Positions 1 through 6,981 of a stretch of 9,002 nucleotides of DNA are shown in pieces. Within the stretch, counting starts at the first letter, position 1, and every line of letters starts with the position of its first letter. The position numbers were made by a program, and so were the translations under genes. The notes below the pieces were generated by a model. It saw only the letters and a program-made list of their open reading frames with translations. It did not search any database and was not told the DNA's origin. Source of the DNA: an uncultured Prevotellaceae bacterium (lineage in GTDB: Bacteria; Bacteroidota; Bacteroidia; Bacteroidales; Muribaculaceae); assembly GCA_946055125.1 (NCBI GenBank), contig CAMGFF010000074.1, forward strand, positions 1 to 9,002, in the 5' to 3' direction.

Positions 1-45
1 AGGTTAATGTTGTGTTAATCATCGGCAACACTCAATTTTTTTGGT

Positions 46-53
46 TAAATTTG
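46..53 (+). promoter_or_regulatory. Candidate Bacteroidetes -7 promoter box for the oxidoreductase operon
   Basis: The sequence TAAATTTG matches the Bacteroidetes primary sigma factor -7 consensus TAnnTTTG exactly. It lies 28 bp before the ferredoxin ATG, so transcription would start near position 60 and give a leader of roughly 20 nt. I see no clear TTTG -33 element at the usual 19-21 nt spacing; the expected place reads TCGG. The assignment therefore rests on the -7 box and its position. No Shine-Dalgarno sequence precedes the ATG, which is common in this phylum. Confidence 0.5.
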
Positions 54-81
54 CATTACGAAATTTCAAGACGATACTATT

Positions 82-312
82 ATGGCAAAAATAAGAGGTG
101 CAGTAACAATCGAAGAGGAGAGATGCAAGGGCTGCAGCCTGTGCGTAAAGGCGTGCCCGGCAAGCGTGTTGTCGCTTCAGCCCAAGGAGGTGAACAACCG
201 AGGCTATCACTATGCTTTCATGAGCTCGCCCGAGCAGTGCATAGGCTGCGCAAGCTGCGCAATGGTGTGTCCCGATGCCTGCATTGAGGTATATCGCGTG
301 AAAGTCAACTAA
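82..312 (+). CDS. Two-[4Fe-4S] ferredoxin, delta subunit of 2-oxoacid:ferredoxin oxidoreductase
   Basis: A 76-residue cytoplasmic ferredoxin-like protein. Two classical cluster motifs are visible: CxxCxxCxxxCP at residues 15-26 (Cys15, 18, 21, 25) and again at 53-64 (Cys53, 56, 59, 63). Each set of three closely spaced cysteines plus the distal CP cysteine should hold two [4Fe-4S] clusters. The linker of about 26 residues between them is longer than in minimal clostridial ferredoxins, as in the delta subunits of KGOR/VOR-type enzymes. It is the first gene of the operon, 55 bp before the alpha subunit, and probably carries electrons from the cluster in the TPP-binding beta subunit to external ferredoxin. 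It could in principle be a free ferredoxin, but position and family precedent favour a subunit. The ATG at 82 gives the expected short N-terminus. Homologues are variously named korD, oorD or vorD; I leave the symbol blank because the substrate is not certain. Confidence 0.93.
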   Translation: MAKIRGAVTIEEERCKGCSLCVKACPASVLSLQPKEVNNRGYHYAFMSSPEQCIGCASCAMVCPDACIEVYRVKVN

Positions 313-332
313 TCACGCCACCCGTTTTTTTT
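296..332 (+). terminator. Weak hairpin plus T8 tract after the ferredoxin gene, possible attenuator
   Basis: GCGTGA (296-301) can pair with TCACGC (313-318) across the ferredoxin stop codon, with an 11-nt loop. Eight T residues follow at 325-332. The stem is short and six unpaired bases separate it from the T tract, so this would be a poor terminator. At most it could let part of transcription stop after the ferredoxin gene and lower alpha-beta-gamma expression relative to delta. It may be chance. Confidence 0.2.
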
Positions 333-367
333 CAGAATAATAATCACACTTATCACACATAAGGAAA

Positions 368-1450
368 ATGGAAGAAGTAAGATTGATGAAAGGTAACGAA
401 GCCCTCGCACACGCGGCTATCCGCTATGGCGCCGACGGGTACTTCGGCTACCCAATCACTCCACAATCGGAGGTGCTCGAGACCCTTGAGGCCGAGATGC
501 CCTGGGAAACCACCGGAATGGTGGTGCTGCAGGCCGAGAGCGAGGTGGCTGCCATCAACATGGTGTATGCCGGCGCTGCCTGCGGCAAGGCGGTGTTCAC
601 ATCATCATCGAGCCCCGGCGTGAGCCTCATGCAAGAGGGCATTTCTTATATCGCGGCAAGCGAGCTGCCCGCACTAATCATCAATGTGATGCGCGGCGGC
701 CCCGGGCTTGGCACCATTCACCCCTCGCAGGCCGACTACTTCCAGGCGTGCAAGGGCGGAGGCCACGGCGACTACCACTGCATCGTCCTCGCCCCCTCGA
801 GCGTGCAGGAGATGTGCGACTTCGTGGGCCTGGGCTGGGACCTCGCCTTCAAGTACCGCACTCCGGCTATGATTCTCGCCGACGGCGTGGTGGGACAGAT
901 GATGGAAAAGGTGATACTCCCCGAGCAGCGGCAGCGCCGCACCGAGGAGGAAGTGCGCCGCCAGTGCCCCTGGGCCACAACCGGCAAGAAGGGCCGCAAG
1001 CAGAATGTGGTAACCTCGCTTGAGCTCGACGACGACCGCATGGAGCAGAACAACCTGCGCTTCCAGCGCACCTACCGAGAAATCGAAAAGCACGAAACAC
1101 GCATTGAGCTTCTCAACACCGATCACTGCGACTACCTCCTCGTGGCTTTCGGCAGCATGGCACGAATATGCCAGAAGGTGATGGAGCTCGCCGCCGAAAA
1201 GGGCATAAAGCTCGGCCTTGCCCGTCCTATTACCCTGTGGCCCTTCCCTGCTCAGCAAATCGCCGAGGCGGCACGCCACTGCAAGGGCATACTCGTGGTG
1301 GAGCTCGACGCTGGGCAGATGATTGAAGACGTGAAACTCGCCGTGAATTGCAGCATCGACGTGCAGCACTACGGCCGCATGGGCGGAAACGTCCCCTCGC
1401 CCGACGAGGTGCTCAACGCCTTCGAGAACCTATTCATCAACAAAAAATAA
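368..1450 (+). CDS. vorB: 2-oxoacid:ferredoxin oxidoreductase alpha subunit (VorB/KorA type)
   Basis: A 360-residue protein that is collinear with stand-alone alpha subunits of four-subunit 2-oxoacid:ferredoxin oxidoreductases. The N-terminal pyrimidine-binding domain of the TPP fold has the family motif GYPITPQSE at residues 27-35, the AESEVAAI helix at 56-63, the serine-rich TSSSSPG turn at 78-84, and RGGPGLGT at 109-116. A charged linker (about 185-250) leads to the C-terminal domain, which begins near FGSMAR (261-266). With the beta subunit it forms the TPP active site that decarboxylates a 2-oxoacid and makes acyl-CoA with release of electrons. The length and linker resemble proteins usually annotated as 3-methyl-2-oxobutanoate dehydrogenase subunit VorB. 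Bacteroidales enzymes of this type may instead use 2-oxoglutarate, and sequence alone does not settle the substrate. An AAGGA sequence sits just before the ATG, closer than is optimal. The beta gene follows after 8 bp. Confidence 0.95.
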   Translation: MEEVRLMKGNEALAHAAIRYGADGYFGYPITPQSEVLETLEAEMPWETTGMVVLQAESEVAAINMVYAGAACGKAVFTSSSSPGVSLMQEGISYIAASELPALIINVMRGGPGLGTIHPSQADYFQACKGGGHGDYHCIVLAPSSVQEMCDFVGLGWDLAFKYRTPAMILADGVVGQMMEKVILPEQRQRRTEEEVRRQCPWATTGKKGRKQNVVTSLELDDDRMEQNNLRFQRTYREIEKHETRIELLNTDHCDYLLVAFGSMARICQKVMELAAEKGIKLGLARPITLWPFPAQQIAEAARHCKGILVVELDAGQMIEDVKLAVNCSIDVQHYGRMGGNVPSPDEVLNAFENLFINKK

Positions 1451-1458
1451 CCAAGGCT

Positions 1459-2220
1459 ATGGATATCAACGATATAATCAAACCCGAGAACCGCGTGTAC
1501 AAGCGCCCGGCTCTGCTCAACGACTGCCACATGCACTATTGCCCCGGCTGTAGCCACGGTGTGGTGCACAAAATCATCGCCGAGGTTATCGAGGAGATGA
1601 ACGCCGAGGAAATCGCCATCGGCATTGCCCCGGTGGGCTGCGCAGTGTTTGCCTACAACTATATCGACGTGGATTTCATTGAGGCCGCCCACGGCCGCGC
1701 CCCGGCTATTGCCACCGCCGTGAAGCGCCTGCAGCCCGACAAGCTCGTGTTCTCCTATCAGGGCGACGGCGACATGGCCGCAATCGGCACCGCCGAGACA
1801 ATTCACGCCGCCAACCGTGGCGAGAACATCGCCATGATTTTCGTCAATAACGCCATCTATGGCATGACCGGTGGGCAGATGGCCCCAACCACTCTCCTCG
1901 GCATGAAGACCGCCACCACCCCCTACGGCCGCCGCGCCGACCTCAACGGCTACCCACTCGCCATCACCAACCTCTTGGCGCAGCTCGACGGCACTTGCTA
2001 TGTGACACGCCACGCCGTGCACACCCCGGCCGCCGTGCGCAAGGCCAAGGCCGCAATCCGCAAGGCCTTTGAGAACAGCATGGCGGGAAAGGGAACCTCG
2101 GTGGTCGAAATCGTGAGCACCTGCAATTCGGGCTGGAAACTCACCCCCGTGCAGGCCAATGAGTGGATGGCGGAGCACATGTTTGAGAAATATCCACTCG
2201 GCGACTTAAAGAATGAATAA
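1459..2220 (+). CDS. 2-oxoacid:ferredoxin oxidoreductase beta subunit, TPP-binding
   Basis: A 253-residue TPP- and iron-sulfur-binding subunit. The TPP/Mg2+ motif runs from GDGD (residues 102-105) to NN (130-131), followed by the typical YGMTGGQ segment (134-140). Cys28 and Cys31 in CPGC, together with Cys61 in PVGC, match the three N-terminal ligands of the single [4Fe-4S] cluster known in related beta subunits. The fourth ligand is probably Cys222 (STCNSGW), or less likely Cys180. Electrons from the substrate-TPP adduct would pass through this cluster to the delta ferredoxin. The frame is open upstream to 1348, inside the alpha gene. I chose the ATG at 1459 because it lies 8 bp after the alpha stop and gives a family-like N-terminus, whereas the extra 37 residues of the longer form are arginine-rich out-of-frame alpha sequence. 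The product is cytoplasmic with no signal peptide. Homologues are called korB, oorB or vorA. Confidence 0.95.
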   Translation: MDINDIIKPENRVYKRPALLNDCHMHYCPGCSHGVVHKIIAEVIEEMNAEEIAIGIAPVGCAVFAYNYIDVDFIEAAHGRAPAIATAVKRLQPDKLVFSYQGDGDMAAIGTAETIHAANRGENIAMIFVNNAIYGMTGGQMAPTTLLGMKTATTPYGRRADLNGYPLAITNLLAQLDGTCYVTRHAVHTPAAVRKAKAAIRKAFENSMAGKGTSVVEIVSTCNSGWKLTPVQANEWMAEHMFEKYPLGDLKNE

Positions 2221-2242
2221 TAAACACTCATTTCCGAGCACA

Positions 2243-2782
2243 ATGAAAGAAGAAATTATTATAGCCGGATTTGGAGGACAGGGCGTCCTCTCCATGGGCA
2301 AAATCCTTGCCTATTCCGGCCTCATGGAAGACAAGGAAGTGACCTGGATGCCCTCCTACGGCCCCGAGCAGCGTGGCGGAACCGCCAATGTCACCGTCAT
2401 TCTCAGCGATGAGCGCATCAGCTCCCCAATCCTCAATGCCTACGACGTGGCCGTGGTGCTCAACCAGCAGAGCCTCGACCGCTTCGAGAGCAAGGTGAAG
2501 CCCGGCGGAGTGCTTATCTACGACAGCTACGGCATTCACACCCCACCGCAACGCACCGACATCAAAGTGTATCAGATCAACGCCATGGAGGCAACATTTG
2601 AGCTGAAGAACACCAAGGCCTTCAATATGATTGTGCTGGGCGCGCTGCTCAAGGTGAAGCCCATGGTGACAATCGACAGCGTGCTGCGAGGCCTCAAGAA
2701 GACTCTCCCCGAGCGTCACCACAACCTCATTCCCATGAACGAGGAGGCCCTGCGCCGAGGAATGGCGCTAATTGAAGAATAA
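2243..2782 (+). CDS. 2-oxoacid:ferredoxin oxidoreductase gamma subunit
   Basis: A 179-residue gamma subunit, the last gene of the operon. It opens with the glycine-rich motif AGFGGQG (residues 8-14), then has the signature SYGPEQRGGTAN (38-49) and a SDERISSP segment (55-62), both typical of the pyruvate/ketoisovalerate oxidoreductase catalytic domain family. In this enzyme class gamma packs against alpha and beta and is thought to help bind CoA. An in-frame ATG at 2213 overlaps the end of the beta gene and would add ten residues. I prefer the ATG at 2243 because MKEEIIIAGFGGQG is the usual family start and the extension is low in similarity to the family. The gap to beta is then 22 bp. The gene is followed by a long palindrome and a strong intrinsic terminator. 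Homologues are called korC, oorC or vorC. Confidence 0.94.
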   Translation: MKEEIIIAGFGGQGVLSMGKILAYSGLMEDKEVTWMPSYGPEQRGGTANVTVILSDERISSPILNAYDVAVVLNQQSLDRFESKVKPGGVLIYDSYGIHTPPQRTDIKVYQINAMEATFELKNTKAFNMIVLGALLKVKPMVTIDSVLRGLKKTLPERHHNLIPMNEEALRRGMALIEE

Positions 2783-2814
2783 ACCCTCCACTGAAATATT
2801 GTAAAATCCACACG

Positions 2815-2936
2815 GGGATACCCCTCCCCACGGTAGCGATGCTCCGTGGAGCGTCGGCCCACTGCCACTGTCACAATCAGATGATTGGCAGCCACGCCGA
2901 CACTCCACGGAGCATCGCTCTCGCCGTGGCTATCCC
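2815..2936. repeat. Long imperfect inverted repeat (122 nt) between convergent genes
   Basis: Most of the gap between the gamma-subunit gene and the convergent helicase gene folds into one long hairpin. From outside in: GGGATA (2815-2820) with TATCCC (2931-2936); CCACGG (2828-2833) with CCGTGG (2924-2929); a perfect 17-bp stem, 2835-2851 with 2903-2919; after one C/A mismatch, GTCGG (2853-2857) with CCGAC (2897-2901); and CTGCCA (2862-2867) with TGGCAG (2886-2891). Inside the loop CAATCA and TGATTG can also pair. This is far longer than a terminator needs. It could be a REP- or MITE-like dispersed palindrome, a structured RNA, or a barrier between converging transcripts. On the minus strand it is followed by a GGGG-TAT-CCCC mini-hairpin (2814-2824) and a short T-rich stretch (about 2803-2806), so it may also end helicase transcripts. 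No transposase or target duplication is evident. Confidence 0.8.
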
Positions 2937-2938
2937 AT

Positions 2939-2987
2939 TCCCACCCTCGCCAGGCAGTAGCCGGTTGTGGGGGTGGGATTATTTTTT
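2939..2987 (+). terminator. Intrinsic terminator of the oxidoreductase operon
   Basis: TCCCACCC (2939-2946) pairs perfectly with GGGTGGGA (2971-2978). Inside it CCAGGC and GCCGG form a second short stem (about 2950-2965). The outer stem is followed directly by TTATTTTTT (2979-2987), giving the classic GC-rich hairpin plus U tract in the plus direction. The T tract overlaps the last codons and stop of the convergent helicase gene, so the two transcription units end against each other. It lies about 155 bp after the gamma stop, beyond the long palindrome, so the operon mRNA would carry that palindrome in its 3' end. Confidence 0.75.
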
Positions 2988-4985
2988 CTGGCGGAGTTTC
3001 AATGCCAATTCGCGGTGGTGGGTGGCCTGGTCGGTGAGGCCGATGCGGTCGTACACGTCGGCGAGGCTGTCGTGTATCTCGGGGTTGGTCTTGCACAGGC
3101 GGAGTGCCTTTTTCAGGGTAATCAAGGCGGTGGGGTAGTTGCGCATGGCATGTTTCAGCTTGCCGAGCCTGAGCAGCAGCTCCCATTGCTTGGGTGCGAG
3201 CTTGGCGGCTTCGTCGAGCAGCTTGGCGGCTTCGTCGTTGTTGCCAAGTTGCTGCGCCACTGTGGCTTTGCCGGCGAGAGCCTCTATGCAGCCCGGTGCG
3301 AGGCGCAGAGCTTTGTCGAAGTTGGCGATGGCCGAGCGGCGGGAGATGGGGTCGTCGGAGTGGAGCAGGCTTGTGCCAAGGGCTGCAAATTCTCCGGCAA
3401 GCTCTTCAATGGTGGCGCGTTGCTCCTCGATCTGGCGGTTGAGGCAGTCGATGTGGTCGCTCAGAGTGTTGATTTGCGAGAGCTTTCGTCGCAGCAGCCG
3501 CTGCGTGGTGGCGTCGGAGAGCATGGGCAGTACCACGTTGGCCTCGGCGAAGCGCGAGATTGCCGAGCCAAAGTCGCCGGCATTGAATAGCTGTGCGGCC
3601 TCGGCGAATAGGCGCAGGGCGTTGGCGCGTTGCAGCGCGTCGGCGATGAGGCGGTTGTCGTTGAAAGAGCGGCTGAAATTGACCACTGCGGGGTTCACAA
3701 TGATGTCGCGCAGGCTTATGGGCTGTCGCAGAGTGATACCCTGGAGTGAGGTGCACCGCGAGAGTGCCACATAGGTCTGTCCGCTGGAGAAAGCTCCGCC
3801 GGCGAGGTCGATTACGATGTTGTTGAAAGTGAGTCCCTGGCTCTTGTGAATGGTGAGGGCCCAGGCGAGCTTCACCGGGAACTGGGTGAAAGTGCCGAGC
3901 ACGGTTTCCTTGATGCGCTTCTCGCGCTCGTCGTAGTCGTATTGCATGTTCTCCCACTGCTCAGGCTCAAGGGAGTAGGAGTGGCCGTCTTCGGTTTCCA
4001 CCACGATGAAGTCGTCGCCAAAGGCGGCAATTTTGCCCAGTGTGCCATTTATCCAGCGTTGCATTCGGTCGTTTCGGATGAAAATCACCTGAGCGCCCAC
4101 CTTGAGGGTTAGTTCTTGCGAAGTGGGGAGGTTTTGCAGAGGGAAAGTGCCGTCGATAATGCCGGTGAAGGTTCGCTCCTCGGTGCTTAGCTCGGCGAGG
4201 TGCGACTCATTGATGGTGTCGACCGTGTCGCGCCGCGAGGCGAGCGTCATCACGAAGTCGGAGGTGGAGTGGAGGCTGTATTGCTGCGAGAAGCGGGAGT
4301 TCACCACCTGGATGTCGCGCTCCGAGGCTTGGTTGATGCGTATTTTGTCGAGCAGGGAGATGAAAGCGCTGTCGGTCTGTCGGTAAATCTTCCGTAGCTC
4401 GATAGGCACGAGCCTCACTTGCGAGAAAGCCCTGGCGTTGAAGAAAAAGAAGCCGGGGTAGTAGTGCCTGAGAATGTCGCGCATGTCGGGGGTCACCACC
4501 GGCTCAAGCTGGAAGATGTCGCCCACGAAGAGCAGCTGCTTACCGCCAAAAGGCTCGCGCATATTCTCATTGTAGATGCGCAGCACGCGGTCCATGAAGT
4601 CGATCATGTCGGCACGCACCATCGATATTTCGTCGATGATTATAAGGTCGAGCTGCTTGATGATTTTCACCTTCTCCTTGGGGTAGCGGAGGGTCTTTCG
4701 GATGTTTCGTGGGGAGTAGTCGGGGTCGTCGGGAATGAGTGGCTTGAGAGGCATCTTGAAGAAAGAGTGCATGGTCATTCCGCCCACGTTCACGGCGGCT
4801 ATGCCCGTGGGGGCAAGCACGATGAATTTTTTGTGAGTCACCTCGCAGATGTGCTTGAGGAAAGTGCTCTTTCCCGTTCCTGCCTTACCGGTGAGAAACA
4901 CCGACTGGTTGGTGTCGGTGATAAGTCGCAGGGCATTTTGGAACTCCCGGTTGTCGGTGTCGATATTTGCTGTGGGTTTGTTCAT
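2979..4985 (-). CDS. Pif1/RecD-like SF1B DNA helicase with C-terminal TPR domain
   Basis: A 668-residue cytoplasmic ATPase. The N-terminal helicase core shows superfamily 1B motifs in order: Walker A GKAGTGKS (33-40, Lys39), motif Ia APTGIAA (58-64), Walker B IIIDEIS (115-121, Asp118-Glu119), motif III GDIFQLEPV (155-163), an ELRKIYRQ segment (196-203), motif V LTIHKSQGLTF (377-387) and motif VI YVALSRCTS (405-413) with its arginine finger. These match Pif1-type helicases, which move 5'-3' and clear structured or protein-bound DNA. After about residue 455 the protein becomes alpha-helical, with a likely coiled coil near 500-535 and TPR-like repeats to about 660, presumably for binding partner proteins. 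Such fusions are familiar in Bacteroidales, but their exact job is not established. The gene is downstream of recJ and recQ on the same strand, after a 71-bp gap with its own candidate promoter. The ATG at 4985 is the natural start, about 20 nt from the predicted transcript start. Confidence 0.9.
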   Translation of the reverse strand: MNKPTANIDTDNREFQNALRLITDTNQSVFLTGKAGTGKSTFLKHICEVTHKKFIVLAPTGIAAVNVGGMTMHSFFKMPLKPLIPDDPDYSPRNIRKTLRYPKEKVKIIKQLDLIIIDEISMVRADMIDFMDRVLRIYNENMREPFGGKQLLFVGDIFQLEPVVTPDMRDILRHYYPGFFFFNARAFSQVRLVPIELRKIYRQTDSAFISLLDKIRINQASERDIQVVNSRFSQQYSLHSTSDFVMTLASRRDTVDTINESHLAELSTEERTFTGIIDGTFPLQNLPTSQELTLKVGAQVIFIRNDRMQRWINGTLGKIAAFGDDFIVVETEDGHSYSLEPEQWENMQYDYDEREKRIKETVLGTFTQFPVKLAWALTIHKSQGLTFNNIVIDLAGGAFSSGQTYVALSRCTSLQGITLRQPISLRDIIVNPAVVNFSRSFNDNRLIADALQRANALRLFAEAAQLFNAGDFGSAISRFAEANVVLPMLSDATTQRLLRRKLSQINTLSDHIDCLNRQIEEQRATIEELAGEFAALGTSLLHSDDPISRRSAIANFDKALRLAPGCIEALAGKATVAQQLGNNDEAAKLLDEAAKLAPKQWELLLRLGKLKHAMRNYPTALITLKKALRLCKTNPEIHDSLADVYDRIGLTDQATHHRELALKLRQKK

Positions 4986-5011
4986 TGCGGGGTGAAGCTA
5001 AAAAAGTCACA

Positions 5012-5043
5012 CAAAAGTAGGGAAAAATCTGTCAAAATCCAAG
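5012..5043 (-). promoter_or_regulatory. Candidate Bacteroidetes promoter for the TPR helicase gene
   Basis: Read on the minus strand, TACTTTTG (5019-5012) matches the -7 consensus TAnnTTTG. CTTG (5043-5040), one base from the -33 consensus TTTG, lies upstream with a 20-nt spacer, within the usual 19-21 nt. Transcription would begin near 5005, about 20 nt before the helicase ATG. This suggests the helicase can be expressed independently of recJ-recQ. A short AAGC/GCTT hairpin at 5041-5053 overlaps the -33 region and is too weak to call as a recQ terminator. Confidence 0.55.
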
Positions 5044-5056
5044 CCCGGAGCTTCGT

Positions 5057-6958
5057 TTATTTCTTGCGGTAGAGCGCATCGCCGGGTGAAAAGGAGATGA
5101 ATCCCTCATCCACGAGGCGGGTTAGGGTGGCAATCACGTCGTCGGCGCGGAAAGACAGTGTGGAGGTGAAATCGGTGATTGAGCGTGGGCGCGTCGACAC
5201 CATGTACATAATGCCGTCGATGATATTCTCGGTGGAGTAGGCGGCGTCGCTGCGCTTTCGGCGGTCGAGGCACACGTCGCAGCGACCGCAGTTCTCAATG
5301 TCGGTCTCGCCGAAGTAGTGGCGCATCATAGCCTCGCGGCACTTGTCGGAGCTTGTGGCGTAGCTGAGCATGCTGCCTATGCGGCGCTCCATCACCATGC
5401 GGCGGTCCTCGTAGGCGGCGCGGGTGATTTGCACATATCGCGGCTCCTCGCGCGAGGTGGTGTAGATGATGTAGGGAGTGCGCTTGCGAGGCACATAGTG
5501 GATAAGGTGGAGGCGTGTGAGCTTGAGCAGTGAGTTGTAGATAACCTCCTGCGATAGATTGAAGCGGCGAGCCATCACGGCCTCGTTGACGAACACATAG
5601 TCGGACCACAGCCCCGAGTAGGTGCGTAGCAGGGCTTGTAGCACCAGCTCATCGTCGGGGGTGGAGTCGGGTATGTGGTATAGGTCGCTCTTGTCGGCAA
5701 GAATTGTGACGCGCGACTGAGTGTCGATTTCCTCGATAAACTCAATGTAGCCCGACTGGGTGAGGATTTTCAGTGCGTTGGCCGTGGGGAGCAGGGGGTA
5801 GTCGAAAGTCTTGCAGAAGAGAGTGAAATTGAAGTCGTAGATGTGGTTGTAGCCGCTTCCCACAGCCACGTTGAGGAAGTTTCCCACGCGCTCATACACC
5901 TTGAGGATGAAATCCTTGTCGGGGAATGACTCGGTGACCCGGCGCTTGAGGGTGCGGCTGTCGGTGTCGCTCACGAGCAGCACGGCCCACGAGCGGTTTC
6001 CGTCGCGCCCGGCTCGTCCGGCCTCCTGGTAGTATTCCTCGATGGAGTTTGGCACGTCGATGTGCACCACTATGCGCACGTCGGGCTTGTCGATGCCCAT
6101 TCCGAAAGCGTTGGTGGCGACAATCACGCGGGTGTCGCCCTGCTTCCACTTGTTCTGCTTGTCGTTCTTGTCGTCGTTGTCGAGGCCGGCGTGGTAGTAG
6201 TCGGCGGTGATGTGGTTGAACGTGAGCTCGTCGGCAATCATCTTGGTCTTCTTGCGGCTTCGCACATACACGATGGCCGAGCCCGGCACGCGGCGCAGGA
6301 TGTGTACGAGCTGGGCTATCTTGTCGTCGCACTGGCGCACCACATAGGAGATATTGTCGCGCCTGAAGCTCTTGGCGAACACACGCTGCTCGCGGAAGTC
6401 GAGCTTTTCCATGATGTCGGTCACCACATCGGGTGTGGCGGTGGCGGTGAGAGCCAGCACGGGCACCTTTGGGAAGATGCGGCGCACGGAGGCAATCTTG
6501 AGGTAGGAGGGTCGGAAGTCGTAGCCCCACTGCGAGATGCAGTGAGCCTCATCGACCACAATTAGGCTCACCTGCATGAGGCGCAGCTGGTCGATGAAGG
6601 AGTCGCTCGACAGGCGCTCGGGCGACACATAGAGGAACTTGCAGTGCCCATAGAGGCACTTGTCGGCTACTTTGCGGCGCTCGGCGAGCGATAGCCCGGC
6701 GTGAAGGTAGGTGGCCTTGATGTGGCGTGCGATGAGGTTGTCCACCTGGTCCTTCATGAGTGAGATGATGGGCGTGACCACGAGCGTGAGCCCCGGGAGC
6801 ATCATTGCCGGCACCTGGAAGGTGATAGATTTCCCGCCGCCGGTGGGCATGAGGCCAAGCGTGTCGCGACCTTCGAGGACCGAATTGATGATGTCCTCCT
6901 GAAGGTCGCGAAAGCAGGGGTAGCCCCAGTATTTCTTGAGAATGTCGAGAGCGGTCAT
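5057..6958 (-). CDS. recQ: RecQ-family ATP-dependent DNA helicase
   Basis: A 633-residue superfamily 2 helicase that unwinds DNA 3'-5' in RecFOR recombination and fork repair. Residues numbered from this start: Q-motif-like YWGYPCFRDLQ (10-20), Walker A MPTGGGKS (37-44, Lys43), DEAH box (136-139), ALTATATP motif III (169-176), TNAFGMGIDKPDV (282-294) and motif VI QEAGRAGRDG (311-320). A RecQ zinc site is present as Cys540, 557, 560 and 563 within the family segment CREAMMRHYFGE...CGRCDVCL. In E. coli-type RecQ the zinc site follows the helicase core closely; here some 200 residues, including winged-helix-like sequence, lie between them, and a short helical domain rather than a recognisable HRDC domain ends the protein. 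I chose the ATG at 6958, 23 bp after the recJ stop, because it gives a RecQ-like N-terminus. An in-frame GTG at 6985 that overlaps the recJ TGA (GTGA) would add nine residues and is a real alternative. Confidence 0.93.
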   Translation of the reverse strand: MTALDILKKYWGYPCFRDLQEDIINSVLEGRDTLGLMPTGGGKSITFQVPAMMLPGLTLVVTPIISLMKDQVDNLIARHIKATYLHAGLSLAERRKVADKCLYGHCKFLYVSPERLSSDSFIDQLRLMQVSLIVVDEAHCISQWGYDFRPSYLKIASVRRIFPKVPVLALTATATPDVVTDIMEKLDFREQRVFAKSFRRDNISYVVRQCDDKIAQLVHILRRVPGSAIVYVRSRKKTKMIADELTFNHITADYYHAGLDNDDKNDKQNKWKQGDTRVIVATNAFGMGIDKPDVRIVVHIDVPNSIEEYYQEAGRAGRDGNRSWAVLLVSDTDSRTLKRRVTESFPDKDFILKVYERVGNFLNVAVGSGYNHIYDFNFTLFCKTFDYPLLPTANALKILTQSGYIEFIEEIDTQSRVTILADKSDLYHIPDSTPDDELVLQALLRTYSGLWSDYVFVNEAVMARRFNLSQEVIYNSLLKLTRLHLIHYVPRKRTPYIIYTTSREEPRYVQITRAAYEDRRMVMERRIGSMLSYATSSDKCREAMMRHYFGETDIENCGRCDVCLDRRKRSDAAYSTENIIDGIMYMVSTRPRSITDFTSTLSFRADDVIATLTRLVDEGFISFSPGDALYRKK

Positions 6959-6981
6959 GCTGAGATGTGGGTGGAGGTTGC

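Noticed and set aside
12..287. 91-codon frame overlapping the ferredoxin gene
   Set aside because: It is out of frame with an obvious two-cluster ferredoxin and starts upstream of the promoter box.
1369..2178. 269-codon open frame on the minus strand, opposite the beta subunit
   Set aside because: An antisense shadow of a gene with clear TPP and cysteine motifs; the composition is low-complexity His/Gly/Val/Ala and it has no promoter or family resemblance.
2815..2936. The long palindrome as an insertion sequence or CRISPR repeat
   Set aside because: There is no transposase, no visible target-site duplication, and only one hairpin unit rather than a repeat-spacer array.
4419..5072. 217-codon plus-strand frame over the helicase start and its promoter
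   Set aside because: Most of it is antisense to the Walker A and B region of the helicase; composition is shadow-like and no domain is visible.
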